From Bacilli bacterium (GTDB taxonomy: Bacteria > Bacillota_I > Bacilli_A > ML615J-28 > CAG-698): a stretch of 64,000 nucleotides of DNA. The notes under the pieces were generated by a model. It saw nothing but the letters and a program-made list of their open reading frames with translations, had not been told where the DNA came from and searched no databases. Positions 56,057 through 64,000 of this stretch are shown piece after piece; the stretch's first letter is position 1, and the number at the start of each line of letters is the position of its first letter. The position numbers and the translations under genes were made by a program. The stretch covers positions 62,001 to 126,000 of the forward strand of contig JAFZWP010000001.1 in assembly GCA_017617065.1 (NCBI GenBank), given 5' to 3'.

Positions 56057-57394
56057 TTATTTATTTTCTACTTCGAATGGATATACTTCACCTTTAATCA
56101 AAGTAGGTTTCTTGAAGTCCTTATGATCTATACACATAAACACACAAGGACAGATGCTGGTAGTTTCATGATCACCATCTAATGGATCATAGAAGTCTGA
56201 TAAGATCATTAACATATCAATCTTATCTTTACCTTTATAATGATCTTTGATAAACTTAAAGTTTTCTCGCATATCATTACCACCATCTGATACAACCTTA
56301 AAGTCTCTTAACTTAGACTTATTAGATCCAGTTAATTTCAGTAAGGTTTCTTCATATACTTTACTACCGCAACACCATAAATCAATTTCGAATGACTTAA
56401 ACTGTTGCAAGATAGTAAACACATGATCCATCATTGTATTGATTTCTTTATCAGATATAGATCCAGATGTATCAATAGCAACACCTATGTGAAGCTTTGG
56501 TGTAGTACCAGCACTAGGTAAGATGATATTGTTTGCTATACCTGCACGACTTGGTTTGTTCCAAGTATAATTTGCTTTGATATAACCACGAATATATTTA
56601 CTTAATGCTTTACGCCAGTTGAAAGGCACTGGTTTATACGTTCTTGCGATTGTTCTATCCAGCGCAGATTCACCTAAGCCATTCTGTTTACTACCATAAA
56701 CTTCAGACATCTTAGATATTACTTCATTCTTAACATCTTCATCATCTATTGGTAAGTGATCATCCAAAGGTATCATACCATTCTTACCATTACCAGATCC
56801 ACCTCCATTTCCTGGTTTCATAAGAGTCCCATTATTTTCTTGTTTCTCTTTTTCAACCAATCGTTTGAAGATTTCTTCTGCTTGTAAGTCTTTGTATTCT
56901 GATTCATACAAAACCCAATCTGGCATATTACCTACTGGATTTCTTTTACGATCACCATAAGTAGGATCTGTAGATTCATTATTATGCAGCAACGCATTGA
57001 TTTCATAATCTGTTGCTTGATTCCACAATTCCCATTTACGCTTACCTTCATCTGTACCTAAGTCTTCTTTATACACACCGACATTTTTCATACGATCAAA
57101 AGTAAGACCAAGTAAATGCAACAATTCATGACACACTATAAATTGCATTTCTTTTTGTGTAATCGTTCTGTTAACTTGTTTACCGGTATCATCAGTAATG
57201 ATTGGATTCGTATTAAACTCTTCAACCATTTCTTCGTTAATCGTAATCGCTCTACCATCAGTCCAAGCTACAGCTGAATCTTTACCACCTTTAACAAACT
57301 TACAACCAATCTTAGTTATAAGTTCTGCATATATAGGAAAGTCAATAACCAAATTGATCATTGCATTTTCCCATATTTCTCTTACATTAGACAT
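56057..57394 (-). CDS. VWA-domain metallopeptidase-like protein (MoxR partner)
   Basis: 445 residues. An N-terminal HELLH (89-93) zinc motif is followed by a Gly/Asn-rich linker (about 194-207) and a C-terminal von Willebrand A domain with an intact MIDAS (DTSGS, 308-312). This is the COG3864-like architecture usually paired with a MoxR AAA+ ATPase, here encoded three genes upstream at 58084. Such pairs act as chaperone-like machines that load metal or remodel complexes. Confidence 0.85.
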   Translation of the reverse strand: MSNVREIWENAMINLVIDFPIYAELITKIGCKFVKGGKDSAVAWTDGRAITINEEMVEEFNTNPIITDDTGKQVNRTITQKEMQFIVCHELLHLLGLTFDRMKNVGVYKEDLGTDEGKRKWELWNQATDYEINALLHNNESTDPTYGDRKRNPVGNMPDWVLYESEYKDLQAEEIFKRLVEKEKQENNGTLMKPGNGGGSGNGKNGMIPLDDHLPIDDEDVKNEVISKMSEVYGSKQNGLGESALDRTIARTYKPVPFNWRKALSKYIRGYIKANYTWNKPSRAGIANNIILPSAGTTPKLHIGVAIDTSGSISDKEINTMMDHVFTILQQFKSFEIDLWCCGSKVYEETLLKLTGSNKSKLRDFKVVSDGGNDMRENFKFIKDHYKGKDKIDMLMILSDFYDPLDGDHETTSICPCVFMCIDHKDFKKPTLIKGEVYPFEVENK

Positions 57395-57803
57395 CTTCTT
57401 CCTCCTTTACTTGTTCTACTTCTTCGTTAGATACCACAAATCCATTGCTTAATTCCTTACGAATTTCTTCATCAGATAATCCTTTGGCTTTTAAGTCATT
57501 GATTATGCTATCTAATTTCTTTTGTGCTGCCTTACGAAGGTTTTCATCAGCTTCTTCTTTAGCTTTCTTTTCTTCAGCTTCGAGCTCTTCGACATTCTCC
57601 GTCGCATAGGCAGGGATGTCATAATTACCTTCAGCTTTGATTTCCTTCATAATATCAGTGCATTCATCTATTGAATCGAATTTAGTGGCTGCTTTATAGC
57701 TGTAGATAGGTTCAACGACTGTGACTATATTATCGTTATTATCTATCACTCTGTCTATACCCAACCAATACTTCTTTTCAATATCTTTAATAACGTATGA
57801 CAT
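57387..57803 (-). CDS. Hypothetical coiled-coil protein in the MoxR-VWA cassette
   Basis: 138 residues from ATG 57803 (AAGGAG upstream). The second half is a lysine/glutamate coiled coil (EEKKAKEEADENLRKAAQ), with a SDEEIRKELSNG end. It overlaps the VWA gene by 8 bp, which ties it to the cassette. Confidence 0.65.
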   Translation of the reverse strand: MSYVIKDIEKKYWLGIDRVIDNNDNIVTVVEPIYSYKAATKFDSIDECTDIMKEIKAEGNYDIPAYATENVEELEAEEKKAKEEADENLRKAAQKKLDSIINDLKAKGLSDEEIRKELSNGFVVSNEEVEQVKEEEDV

Positions 57804-57813
57804 CTTACACTCC

Positions 57814-58023
57814 TTATTGTTTATTATGTTTATAACTATCTTCAATTTCTTGTTTCCATTCTTCACAAGCTTTTTCAGTTTCTTTCCAGTATTGTAAGAT
57901 AGTATCAACAAAATCTTTTAAGATTGTTTTACCATCTTCTACATCTTTATTGCGCTGGATAAAAGCTTTTAATTCTTGTGGAAGAATTTCATCGATATAA
58001 ACAAATGGTTTTGGTTTAGCCAT
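57814..58023 (-). CDS. Hypothetical small protein in the MoxR-VWA cassette
   Basis: 69 residues, helical. A strong hairpin (CTAGGAAGA/TCTTCCTAG, 58044-58074) lies just before its ribosome site. Function unknown. Confidence 0.62.
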   Translation of the reverse strand: MAKPKPFVYIDEILPQELKAFIQRNKDVEDGKTILKDFVDTILQYWKETEKACEEWKQEIEDSYKHNKQ

Positions 58024-58083
58024 ATTAATCTCCTTTTGGTTAGACTAGGAAGACACCTAAGCATCTTCCTAGCCACTTGCTAC

Positions 58084-59322
58084 TTAGCTACGAATAGCTG
58101 CTGATGCCAATTGCAACAGATCCGAAGCATCTTTGATTGGATTGAATACTGCCAAAGCACCTTTCAATCTTTTGCAACGAATCAGTGAAGTAGCATTGAT
58201 TACTTTGAATGCTGAAGACTTTAATTGTCTTGTTGCATTGATAAAGTTCAATACATATTCACGACATTTAGCATCATCATTACAGTTGATAATAGCGTTC
58301 ATACAAGACATCTGGACAGCCCAGAATTGTTCGCTATTTTCATCACGGAAAGGTTTCTTGTCAATCAAGATTTCTTGCCATGATTGATACTTAGCTTTAT
58401 CTTTAATGAATGTAAACAACTTATTCGTAATACCAAGACCTAAACGACCAGAGGCATAACGTTTCTTTTCATCAATCGTAAAGCCACCAGTTTCTTTAGT
58501 ACCTTCTGGAAGATTCAACAACTTCTCAACGACTTCCCAAGATCTTGGTGTGACAACTATATCTGTATACATTGTTTCAGACAAGTCACCAACCTTAGCT
58601 TCCATTCCTTGTTTATCAAAGAGCAAGCCTTGATCTTGTGTCTTCAAGAATGTCATGACATCCAGATTACCACCATTATTCATACGATAATTTAACCAAC
58701 CATCAAAATCTGTTTTGATATTGAAGTGGCTAAAACGATTGCTTAATGGGATACTGAATTCAGTCACTGTTCCATTATATGCACTTGGATTACTTGAACC
58801 AATGATGATATAACCTTCAGGTACTTTGTATTCACCTAAAGCACGATCTTGAACCAATTGGAAAGCTGCATTCAATATAGCTGCTTGTCCTTGATTCATT
58901 TCATCCAAGTGAATTGTTCCACCTGAATATTGACCATCATCCTTAGGCCACATACTTGGTGTTGCCCATACAGTAATTGTATTACCGTGTTCATCTTTAG
59001 ATGGAATTGGCACACCAATCATATCAACAGGTTCTTTCATTGACAAACGCACATCAACTACATGAGGATTCCATGGCTTCACGTTCTCCCCCGCAGCAAT
59101 ACGCTTTTCATATTCTTCAACTTTTTCTTGATTCCACTGTTGAACACCTTGTGATTTACCAACACCAGGTGCACCCCATTGCATAACTGAATCTTTCAAA
59201 GCTAAAGCAATATCAAACATTCTTTTGATACCAGGTGTTTCTTTACCGTTGCTATCAACGATAGTATCGATAGTGAATTCTGGCATTAACATTTTTGATT
59301 TCATGTTTTCGACTGTAGACAT
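58084..59322 (-). CDS. MoxR-family AAA+ ATPase
   Basis: 412 residues from ATG 59322 (AAGGAG 8 bp upstream). Walker A GAPGVGKS (50-57), then a Walker B region IHLDEMNQG and a sensor-type GSSNPSAYNG. It is a MoxR-type ATPase. The VWA metallopeptidase at 56057 is the expected partner. In phages this pair is widespread in large genomes, with unknown targets. Confidence 0.9.
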   Translation of the reverse strand: MSTVENMKSKMLMPEFTIDTIVDSNGKETPGIKRMFDIALALKDSVMQWGAPGVGKSQGVQQWNQEKVEEYEKRIAAGENVKPWNPHVVDVRLSMKEPVDMIGVPIPSKDEHGNTITVWATPSMWPKDDGQYSGGTIHLDEMNQGQAAILNAAFQLVQDRALGEYKVPEGYIIIGSSNPSAYNGTVTEFSIPLSNRFSHFNIKTDFDGWLNYRMNNGGNLDVMTFLKTQDQGLLFDKQGMEAKVGDLSETMYTDIVVTPRSWEVVEKLLNLPEGTKETGGFTIDEKKRYASGRLGLGITNKLFTFIKDKAKYQSWQEILIDKKPFRDENSEQFWAVQMSCMNAIINCNDDAKCREYVLNFINATRQLKSSAFKVINATSLIRCKRLKGALAVFNPIKDASDLLQLASAAIRS

Positions 59323-59349
59323 AGTTTTCTCCTTTTTGTTGTATGTCAA

Positions 59350-60381
59350 TTAGTTTACATGGTTTGAATAGATTGACTCATCTTCTGGATACATAGCTTC
59401 ATATATATCCTTGAAGTTATACGAATATATCTTCAACAGAGGAGCAATCTCTTTTACGATAGAGCATTTGTTCTTTGAGATTCTTCCCAGTGAACAAGCA
59501 TGAGCTATCATAAACAGTTTACGAAGTTCTTTATTATAACGATGATTTTCACCAGGTTCATTATCTGGTTTCTTTTCGTTATATAGTTTCGTAGCTATTG
59601 CTGGATATCTATCAACGATTCTATATATGAATCTTAGATAGCTATGATCAACTGCTACGATACGTTTAAAGAAGTCCGCAGTAGATTCAAGTGTAGGCAA
59701 GTGATAACTATCTGCATACACATTTTCTAAGAGTCTTATCTTTTGTTGCTGATTAAATGTCTCAGTATTGCAAAAGAATAATTCATCAAAGAAATCGTTT
59801 TCTTTACCAAACTTTATCATGCTACTCATATCACTACCATATCTTTCAATCATTGCATAGGCATTTTTCTTACCTATGATTTCAACGACTTCAGATGTTA
59901 ATGATACTGAATCACATTCTTCCCAGTCTATAGTAAAGTCTTCAAAGTCCTTGATTAGATACAGATACTGATACAGCTTCATCTTACCATATCTTTTGAA
60001 AGATTTGATAAAAGCTTCTTTACGCTGTCCTTCAGATAACAACAACCAAGTCTTATCAGTAATTTGATTACCTTCAAAGAGCTGATTGATTGCTTTGTCT
60101 GCATCACTTTTGCTTACAATATCTGGATGTTTGTTAGACAAGTATACAAGCAAATCCGCATATCTGGTTGCTATTTTTTTACTTGTACCATAATCCGAAT
60201 ATCTAGCATCACCAAGTTCTTCAGTTAAAATATTCTTTAATTCTTTTAGGTCTGTAGTTGCTAAATCAGGTTTAGCGTAATAATCAGCCTGATTTATATC
60301 AAACCAGGCTGTGCAATTACTACGCATCCACGCTTGAGCACCTTCAGACAAAGAATCATAGAATTGTTTCAATGTCTTCAT
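59350..60381 (-). CDS. Hypothetical helical protein in the MoxR-VWA cassette
   Basis: 343 residues, mostly helical, no recognised domain. It directly precedes the MoxR gene by 27 bp. It could be a substrate adaptor for the ATPase; unproven. Confidence 0.7.
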   Translation of the reverse strand: MKTLKQFYDSLSEGAQAWMRSNCTAWFDINQADYYAKPDLATTDLKELKNILTEELGDARYSDYGTSKKIATRYADLLVYLSNKHPDIVSKSDADKAINQLFEGNQITDKTWLLLSEGQRKEAFIKSFKRYGKMKLYQYLYLIKDFEDFTIDWEECDSVSLTSEVVEIIGKKNAYAMIERYGSDMSSMIKFGKENDFFDELFFCNTETFNQQQKIRLLENVYADSYHLPTLESTADFFKRIVAVDHSYLRFIYRIVDRYPAIATKLYNEKKPDNEPGENHRYNKELRKLFMIAHACSLGRISKNKCSIVKEIAPLLKIYSYNFKDIYEAMYPEDESIYSNHVN

Positions 60382-60391
60382 AGTGACCTCC

Positions 60392-60727
60392 TTAACGTTT
60401 CAACAATTTGCCCAAGAAAGAAGTTGTTTCTCCCTTCTTAAACTTTGTGATTAAGATACGTGGAGCTTCTTTATATGTTGTATACAATTCCAGATCAATA
60501 TCTGGATGATCAGCGACTAAACGTTTATAGTCAACTACTGTTTGCACAATAGATACTTTTTGAACGCTGCCGTAATCTTCTACAACATATTTACCTTCAG
60601 CTAATGAGTCAGGACACAATTCAGCTTTAGCTTTATCTAATGCTGTCTTTGCATCTTTACTTGCTTCATTTAAGTCAACCAATGCTTTAACATCGCTAGT
60701 GGTTAACGAGCGTTTTGTCTTTGACAT
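60392..60727 (-). CDS. Hypothetical protein with structured leader
   Basis: 111 residues: N-terminal helix (ALVDLNEASKDAKTALDKAK), then strands (YVVEDYGSVQKVSIVQ). First gene of the MoxR-VWA operon, under the leader at 60734-60896. Function unknown. Confidence 0.65.
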   Translation of the reverse strand: MSKTKRSLTTSDVKALVDLNEASKDAKTALDKAKAELCPDSLAEGKYVVEDYGSVQKVSIVQTVVDYKRLVADHPDIDLELYTTYKEAPRILITKFKKGETTSFLGKLLKR

Positions 60728-60733
60728 AATTTA

Positions 60734-60896
60734 CTCCTTTTGTTTTATGTAGTTAGACAAATCAAGCGAGTTATTCGCTTGGCCAAGGACTCACAAGAAG
60801 TCCAAGGCTAAACAAACAACCACACACCAAAACAAGTCATCAAAGGAGCAATGACTTGAGAAGATTCTAATATCTTCTAAAGCCATCTACCTCGAT
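60734..60896 (-). promoter_or_regulatory. Structured 5' leader with anti-Shine-Dalgarno loop
   Basis: A -10 TATAAT at 60908-60903 (weak -35) predicts a start near 60896 and a leader of about 170 nt. Hairpins: AGAAGAT/ATCTTCT; CAAGTCAT/ATGACTTG (60833-60858) with loop TGCTCCTTTG; GGACT/AGTCC; CAAGCGA/TCGCTTG (60763-60781). The second loop contains CTCCTTT, complementary to the AAAGGAG ribosome site at 60734-60740, so loop pairing could hide it. Confidence 0.5.
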
Positions 60897-60962
60897 GATG
60901 TTATTATACCATATAAGGATTGCCGATTTTACAATTTTTTAACCGGCAACCCTTATTAAGAC

Positions 60963-61340
60963 TTAGACCTTGAGGATGTTCTCCCTCACACGCCTGTCGA
61001 GTTCTGCAACCTGTATATCATCCAGACCAGTCATCCGTTTGATATACTCGCGGTCAGGTAAGATGTTTTCATAGACATAACAACCTTTATATCTACGAAT
61101 GTCTTTGGCTGTTATACCAAATTCATCTTCATCCTCTTTGTTTAATAAGGTCTTTTCCTTTTCTTTCAACATGTTCTTTTTTCTAGCTCTAGATAAACGC
61201 GAAGCTAAGTTATTATATAATCTACGTTTTTCAGCTTCACTATCTGCTAAAGCAATACCTTTACGACCATGCTGTCTGTCTGGTTCAAGCTCAGCCAATT
61301 GCTTGGCCAAGCTTTCTAAAGTCTCATCCGTTATCTTCAT
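60963..61340 (-). CDS. Hypothetical basic protein
   Basis: 125 residues, with a basic helix (NNLASRLSRARKKNM) in the middle. The function is unknown; the basic helix would suit nucleic-acid binding. The gene ends before a long imperfect hairpin (ATAAGG-TTGCCG/CGGCAA-CCTTAT) at 60916-60958. Confidence 0.62.
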   Translation of the reverse strand: MKITDETLESLAKQLAELEPDRQHGRKGIALADSEAEKRRLYNNLASRLSRARKKNMLKEKEKTLLNKEDEDEFGITAKDIRRYKGCYVYENILPDREYIKRMTGLDDIQVAELDRRVRENILKV

Positions 61341-61358
61341 GATAACCTCCTTACGTTG

Positions 61359-61736
61359 TTATTCTAATTCAGCACCAGATGTATGTTTAACTACTTCGAA
61401 GTTTTCATCGATATAGTAAACACCGTTATCGTAATTATGACAATCTAAGTCTTTTACGATACCTATGCCAATACTTGTTTCATAAGCATGCTGCCTTGCT
61501 GTTTCATACTGAGATGCTAAAGCTTCTTCAGTAATCATATCTGCAAAACGTTGACATAATCTTGCCCAACCATAAGAAGGGTCAGATATAACATCACGTT
61601 GCCCTAAGTCTTTGGCTGAAGCAAGGATGTCCTTAACTATATCTTCAGACCCATGCCAATGTAAGTAAATGCCAATCTTTTTATCGACATTTTCTTTTGT
61701 AGTATTTTTATCTACAATTACACATCTGTTTCCCAT
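61359..61736 (-). CDS. Hypothetical protein
   Basis: 125 residues. The N-terminal part has GIYLHWHGSED, a His-rich segment; the C-terminus ends YIDENFEVVKHTSG. Function unknown. Confidence 0.65.
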   Translation of the reverse strand: MGNRCVIVDKNTTKENVDKKIGIYLHWHGSEDIVKDILASAKDLGQRDVISDPSYGWARLCQRFADMITEEALASQYETARQHAYETSIGIGIVKDLDCHNYDNGVYYIDENFEVVKHTSGAELE

Positions 61737-61747
61737 ACTTTACTCCT

Positions 61748-62377
61748 TTAGTTATTTGTTTGTTTATATTCAGTGACACCATATGCTGCTTTCATACGTT
61801 CTTTCCAATCGTTGATTACAGACATAGGTTCAGTTGAATATATTTCATCAACCCAGTCTTCTTCATAATTATCATAGATACTTAAAACTTCTACTGAGCC
61901 GTTCCAAGCATCTGATAATTGGCTTGATAAACTGTTTAAATCAACACCATCATATACTTCTTTATTGATACCTACAAACCCACAAGTACCAGAATCCCAT
62001 CTGCATCTAGTATCTTCACCTTTATTGAAAGCAAAAGATACACTGCCATGGACATATGCACCTAAAGCATAAGCTTCATACTTATCTTTACCATATGTTT
62101 CATCCAAGTACTTTTGGAAGGATTCAATATCTTCAACTACTGAATTACCTTCTGGTTCCCAGTCTTCTTTGGTATCTAAACCATCAAAGCCTTCACGTGA
62201 ATGTTTCATTGTCCAGACTTTATTTTGTTCTTTAAAGTCATCAACTATACATTCACATGCACATTGACTATATTCTTCACGACCTTCATATCTGTCTTCA
62301 TAGACTTCTTTTACAGTCTTGATTACATTGTCATTTTCTAAAGTGACTTCCAATATTTTTTCTCGTGTTGCCATCAT
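61748..62377 (-). CDS. Hypothetical acidic protein
   Basis: 209 residues (two adjacent ATGs). Acidic, with GVTEYKQTNN at the end. No family recognised. Confidence 0.62.
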   Translation of the reverse strand: MMATREKILEVTLENDNVIKTVKEVYEDRYEGREEYSQCACECIVDDFKEQNKVWTMKHSREGFDGLDTKEDWEPEGNSVVEDIESFQKYLDETYGKDKYEAYALGAYVHGSVSFAFNKGEDTRCRWDSGTCGFVGINKEVYDGVDLNSLSSQLSDAWNGSVEVLSIYDNYEEDWVDEIYSTEPMSVINDWKERMKAAYGVTEYKQTNN

Positions 62378-62389
62378 ATTCTCCTTTGT

Positions 62390-62563
62390 TTAGATGGTTG
62401 TATGAATGTATCCAGGTTTGACTTTAATGGTCCAATATGTATTAGGGTCATTGTAGTCATCAACTTTTAGGATACTGTTTTCCTTGGTAAGATGATGATA
62501 CCAAGAAGTATCTAGCATCTTTTCCAAGCCTCTTCCTGAATAGGTTCGTTGCTTAAGACTCAT
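62390..62563 (-). CDS. 57-residue hypothetical protein
   Basis: ATG 62563 with GGAG upstream; begins MSLKQRTYSGRGLEKML and ends YWTIKVKPGYIHTTI. It fills the gap between 61748 and 62574 and has in-frame good codon structure. Function unknown. Confidence 0.6.
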   Translation of the reverse strand: MSLKQRTYSGRGLEKMLDTSWYHHLTKENSILKVDDYNDPNTYWTIKVKPGYIHTTI

Positions 62564-62573
62564 CTTAAACTCC

Positions 62574-62915
62574 TTATCTATTCATGAATTCTGTTATAGC
62601 ATCTGCCAAAGCATCTATATTCCAAGAAGGATTATCTGCTTCATTAGCGCCATAATTTTCTTCAACCCAACCTTCAATGAATTCACTCAAGGTTGTATTT
62701 TCATTTACATCTTGTATGATGATATATTCAAGGTCACTACCATCAGAAAAGCGTTCAATCATATTGTCAGCTTCTGCATAGGTTTCAAACCTCTTAGCAT
62801 CTTTACGTTCATCCACATAATAGCTGAATGATTTGTTTTCAGCATCATCTGGATGTGCTGCAAAGTATCCATAAAAATTACCATCATAGTCATATGTTTT
62901 TATTATGTATGCCAT
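62574..62915 (-). CDS. Hypothetical protein
   Basis: 113 residues from ATG 62915 (GGAG 8 bp upstream; an earlier TTG is less likely). It has the strand-turn-strand then AEADNMIERF helix pattern seen in 53408. Promoter upstream with -10 TATAAT near 62936-62941. Confidence 0.62.
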   Translation of the reverse strand: MAYIIKTYDYDGNFYGYFAAHPDDAENKSFSYYVDERKDAKRFETYAEADNMIERFSDGSDLEYIIIQDVNENTTLSEFIEGWVEENYGANEADNPSWNIDALADAITEFMNR

Positions 62916-62980
62916 GTTCAACTCCTTTTGTTTGTATTATAGCATGTTTGTTTGTCGATTTACATCTATTTTTCAAGGAA

Positions 62981-63008
62981 TTAAAAAAGAGCCCATAAAG
63001 AGCTCTTT
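62981..63008 (-). terminator. Terminator of the 63029 operon
   Basis: Stem AAAGAGC/GCTCTTT with a 9-nt loop, then TTTTTT. Confidence 0.8.
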
Positions 63009-63028
63009 CATATAAGTCCTTGATTTTA

Positions 63029-63487
63029 CTACCATTCTTCATCTTCATCTGTATCTGACTGGACTTCTGTATTCCAGCAATCACCATTTGAAGATTTGAT
63101 TTCAGCAACGTGCCAATCTGATACACTGTCATCGAATTCAACAGATATATCACCCTCTGTTTCAAAGACAGCAAAGCAATGTTCTGGACAGTCTTTCAAT
63201 GCTTCTTTAACTTTATCGTTAAATTCGCATACACTAAACATACCAGAATCAGCACAGAATTGGTCGTGTTTTATATTTGGTCCATATAAAACATTACTCC
63301 AATCGCCAAATCCTGTTCGGTCAGCCCAAGCTTTACTACCTACAAATGCAGATAATGCAGCTTGTACTTGTTCATCAAATCTATCACACCAACCAGCATC
63401 ATTTTCACCAGCTTTTTCAATACATTCATTCCATGTATCATCTGGTAAAATATAACAAGGGTCAGTCACAACATATTGTTTAGTCAT
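63029..63487 (-). CDS. Hypothetical acidic protein, TDPCY type
   Basis: 152 residues. It starts YVVTDPCYILPDDTW, a beginning found in a widespread group of phage and plasmid accessory proteins of unknown role. The rest is acidic with a DEDEEW end and TAG stop. Confidence 0.7.
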   Translation of the reverse strand: MTKQYVVTDPCYILPDDTWNECIEKAGENDAGWCDRFDEQVQAALSAFVGSKAWADRTGFGDWSNVLYGPNIKHDQFCADSGMFSVCEFNDKVKEALKDCPEHCFAVFETEGDISVEFDDSVSDWHVAEIKSSNGDCWNTEVQSDTDEDEEW

Positions 63488-63512
63488 AATTTTCTCCTTT
63501 TTGTTGACTAAG

Positions 63513-63734
63513 TTATTGTGCTTGTTTCTTTTTTAATCTAAGCAAGCGTTTCTTTTCTCTACGTTTTTCAGCTTTAGCTTCATTACCTTTCATTGGAGCT
63601 TGCTTCATATCATATGTCTTATGCTTTTTAGTGCCAGAGCACATGCTACGAAGTATAGACATATCGCTATGTCCTGATTTAACTGTTCCAACTATTCCTT
63701 TTGAAGTATAGGGTGTTCTTGACTTTACTGCCAT
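63513..63734 (-). CDS. Hypothetical basic protein
   Basis: 73 residues from ATG 63734 (AAGGAG upstream; the longer frame is inside the previous gene). Very basic C-terminus (KAEKRREKKRLLRLKKK), suited to nucleic-acid binding. Function unknown. Confidence 0.62.
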   Translation of the reverse strand: MAVKSRTPYTSKGIVGTVKSGHSDMSILRSMCSGTKKHKTYDMKQAPMKGNEAKAEKRREKKRLLRLKKKQAQ

Positions 63735-63744
63735 TTTAATCTCC

Positions 63745-63933
63745 TTAGATTCTTTCAATTGTTATTTTATAAGGTTTGTTATATAAATACTTGAACCTTA
63801 CTGATTCATGCTCAGCCTCTTGTCTGGATTTAAAAGGCTGAGCACATTCTTTTAACGAAGTAGTCATCATAAAGTTCATGTAATACAGGATACCATCTTC
63901 AGTATCAGCTTTGATTACATACTTTACTGCCAT
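63745..63933 (-). CDS. Hypothetical small protein
   Basis: 62 residues: strand VKYVIKADTEDGILYYMNF, a helix SRQEAEHESVRFKYLY, then a strand YKITIERI. The same strand-helix-strand plan occurs in 53408 and 62574, suggesting a family of tiny accessory proteins. Confidence 0.6.
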   Translation of the reverse strand: MAVKYVIKADTEDGILYYMNFMMTTSLKECAQPFKSRQEAEHESVRFKYLYNKPYKITIERI

Positions 63934-63936
63934 GAC

Positions 63937-64000
63937 TTACTCCTTTATTTGTTCAACTATATCCAACAATTCTTTAGCAACATCGAAGTTGTTGTTCTGG
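63937..64000 (-). CDS. Hypothetical protein, N-terminus beyond window edge
   Basis: An open frame enters from the right edge and ends in TAA at 63937 (FDVAKELLDIVEQIKE). The end contains the AAGGAG for the next gene. Too little is visible to describe. Confidence 0.5.
   Translation of the reverse strand, partial: QNNNFDVAKELLDIVEQIKE

Noticed and set aside
1-64000. Genome-wide reassignment of TAG to a sense codon
   Set aside because: Long genes (1574, 733, 522 and 445 residues) have no internal TAG, and TAG ends about ten genes. All of these have a second stop within about a dozen codons, so read-through cannot be excluded, but two small interrupted ORFs are not enough to claim a changed code.
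1-64000. CRISPR arrays, insertion sequences, tRNA genes
   Set aside because: I saw no regularly spaced repeats, transposase genes with inverted ends, or cloverleaf-compatible sequences; a scan with dedicated software would settle the tRNA question.

Overview
The window is a very AT-rich, almost fully coding stretch of a large tailed-phage genome. The evidence is a T4 gp23-like major capsid protein (44303-45871), a 1574-residue tail-fibre-like protein (17400-22124) with two small structural genes beside it, several homing endonucleases (GIY-YIG at 11106; HNH at 39189, 42539 and 43244), dozens of short tightly packed genes of unknown function, and near-continuous leftward transcription. Stops are overwhelmingly TAA, with a few TAG and TGA, and the long genes have no internal stops, so the code looks standard. 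Exported proteins carry signal peptides typical of Gram-negative cells; I do not name a host. I found no tRNA, CRISPR array or insertion sequence by eye.

Layout. (1) 1-8105, leftward: a radical-SAM island. It holds a GT2 glycosyltransferase; two radical-SAM proteins of the MiaB/RimO type, each without the N-terminal methylthiotransferase domain; two small separate proteins that look like exactly that missing domain, with its three cysteines; two further radical-SAM proteins with a C-terminal cysteine cluster; and two paralogous proteins, one ending in 24 consecutive serines flanked by cysteines. This is my main candidate for an undescribed protein- or RNA-modification system. (2) 8105-17264: HAD phosphatase, peptide deformylase, L,D-transpeptidase, ornithine carbamoyltransferase, M16 peptidase, small exported proteins, a YqeY-like protein, and two small genes interrupted by an in-frame TAG. 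(3) 17400-23948: tail-fibre/structural block, including a probable two-base frameshift. (4) 23960-34792: small unknowns, a secreted nuclease, a kinase-phosphatase-ligase RNA-repair fusion, an SPFH membrane protein. (5) 32634-41646: at least twelve small proteins sharing a C-terminal signature (a hydrophobic stretch ending Leu-x-Arg/Lys-Ile-x-Gly), an expanded paralogous family. (6) 42539-46667: HNH endonucleases with repeated flanks, the capsid gene and one downstream gene. (7) 46668-47666: about 1 kb of non-coding DNA holding two promoter-driven, highly structured RNA candidates of about 370 and 560 nt. (8) 47710-64000: small unknown genes, a MoxR ATPase/VWA metallopeptidase cassette and a structured mRNA leader.

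Regulation. Two promoter classes are visible. Most leftward units start at host-like sites (TTTACA or TTTACT, 16-17 bp, TATAAT), often abutting the upstream terminator so that its T-tract runs into the -35. All six rightward genes, and several leftward ones, have instead a GTTCTATa(t/a)ATA-like motif upstream, probably a phage-specific (middle or late) promoter. Several short transcription units with their own promoter and terminator but no convincing ORF (12593-12675, 34845-35092, 46668-47037, 47105-47666) suggest this phage is rich in non-coding RNA.
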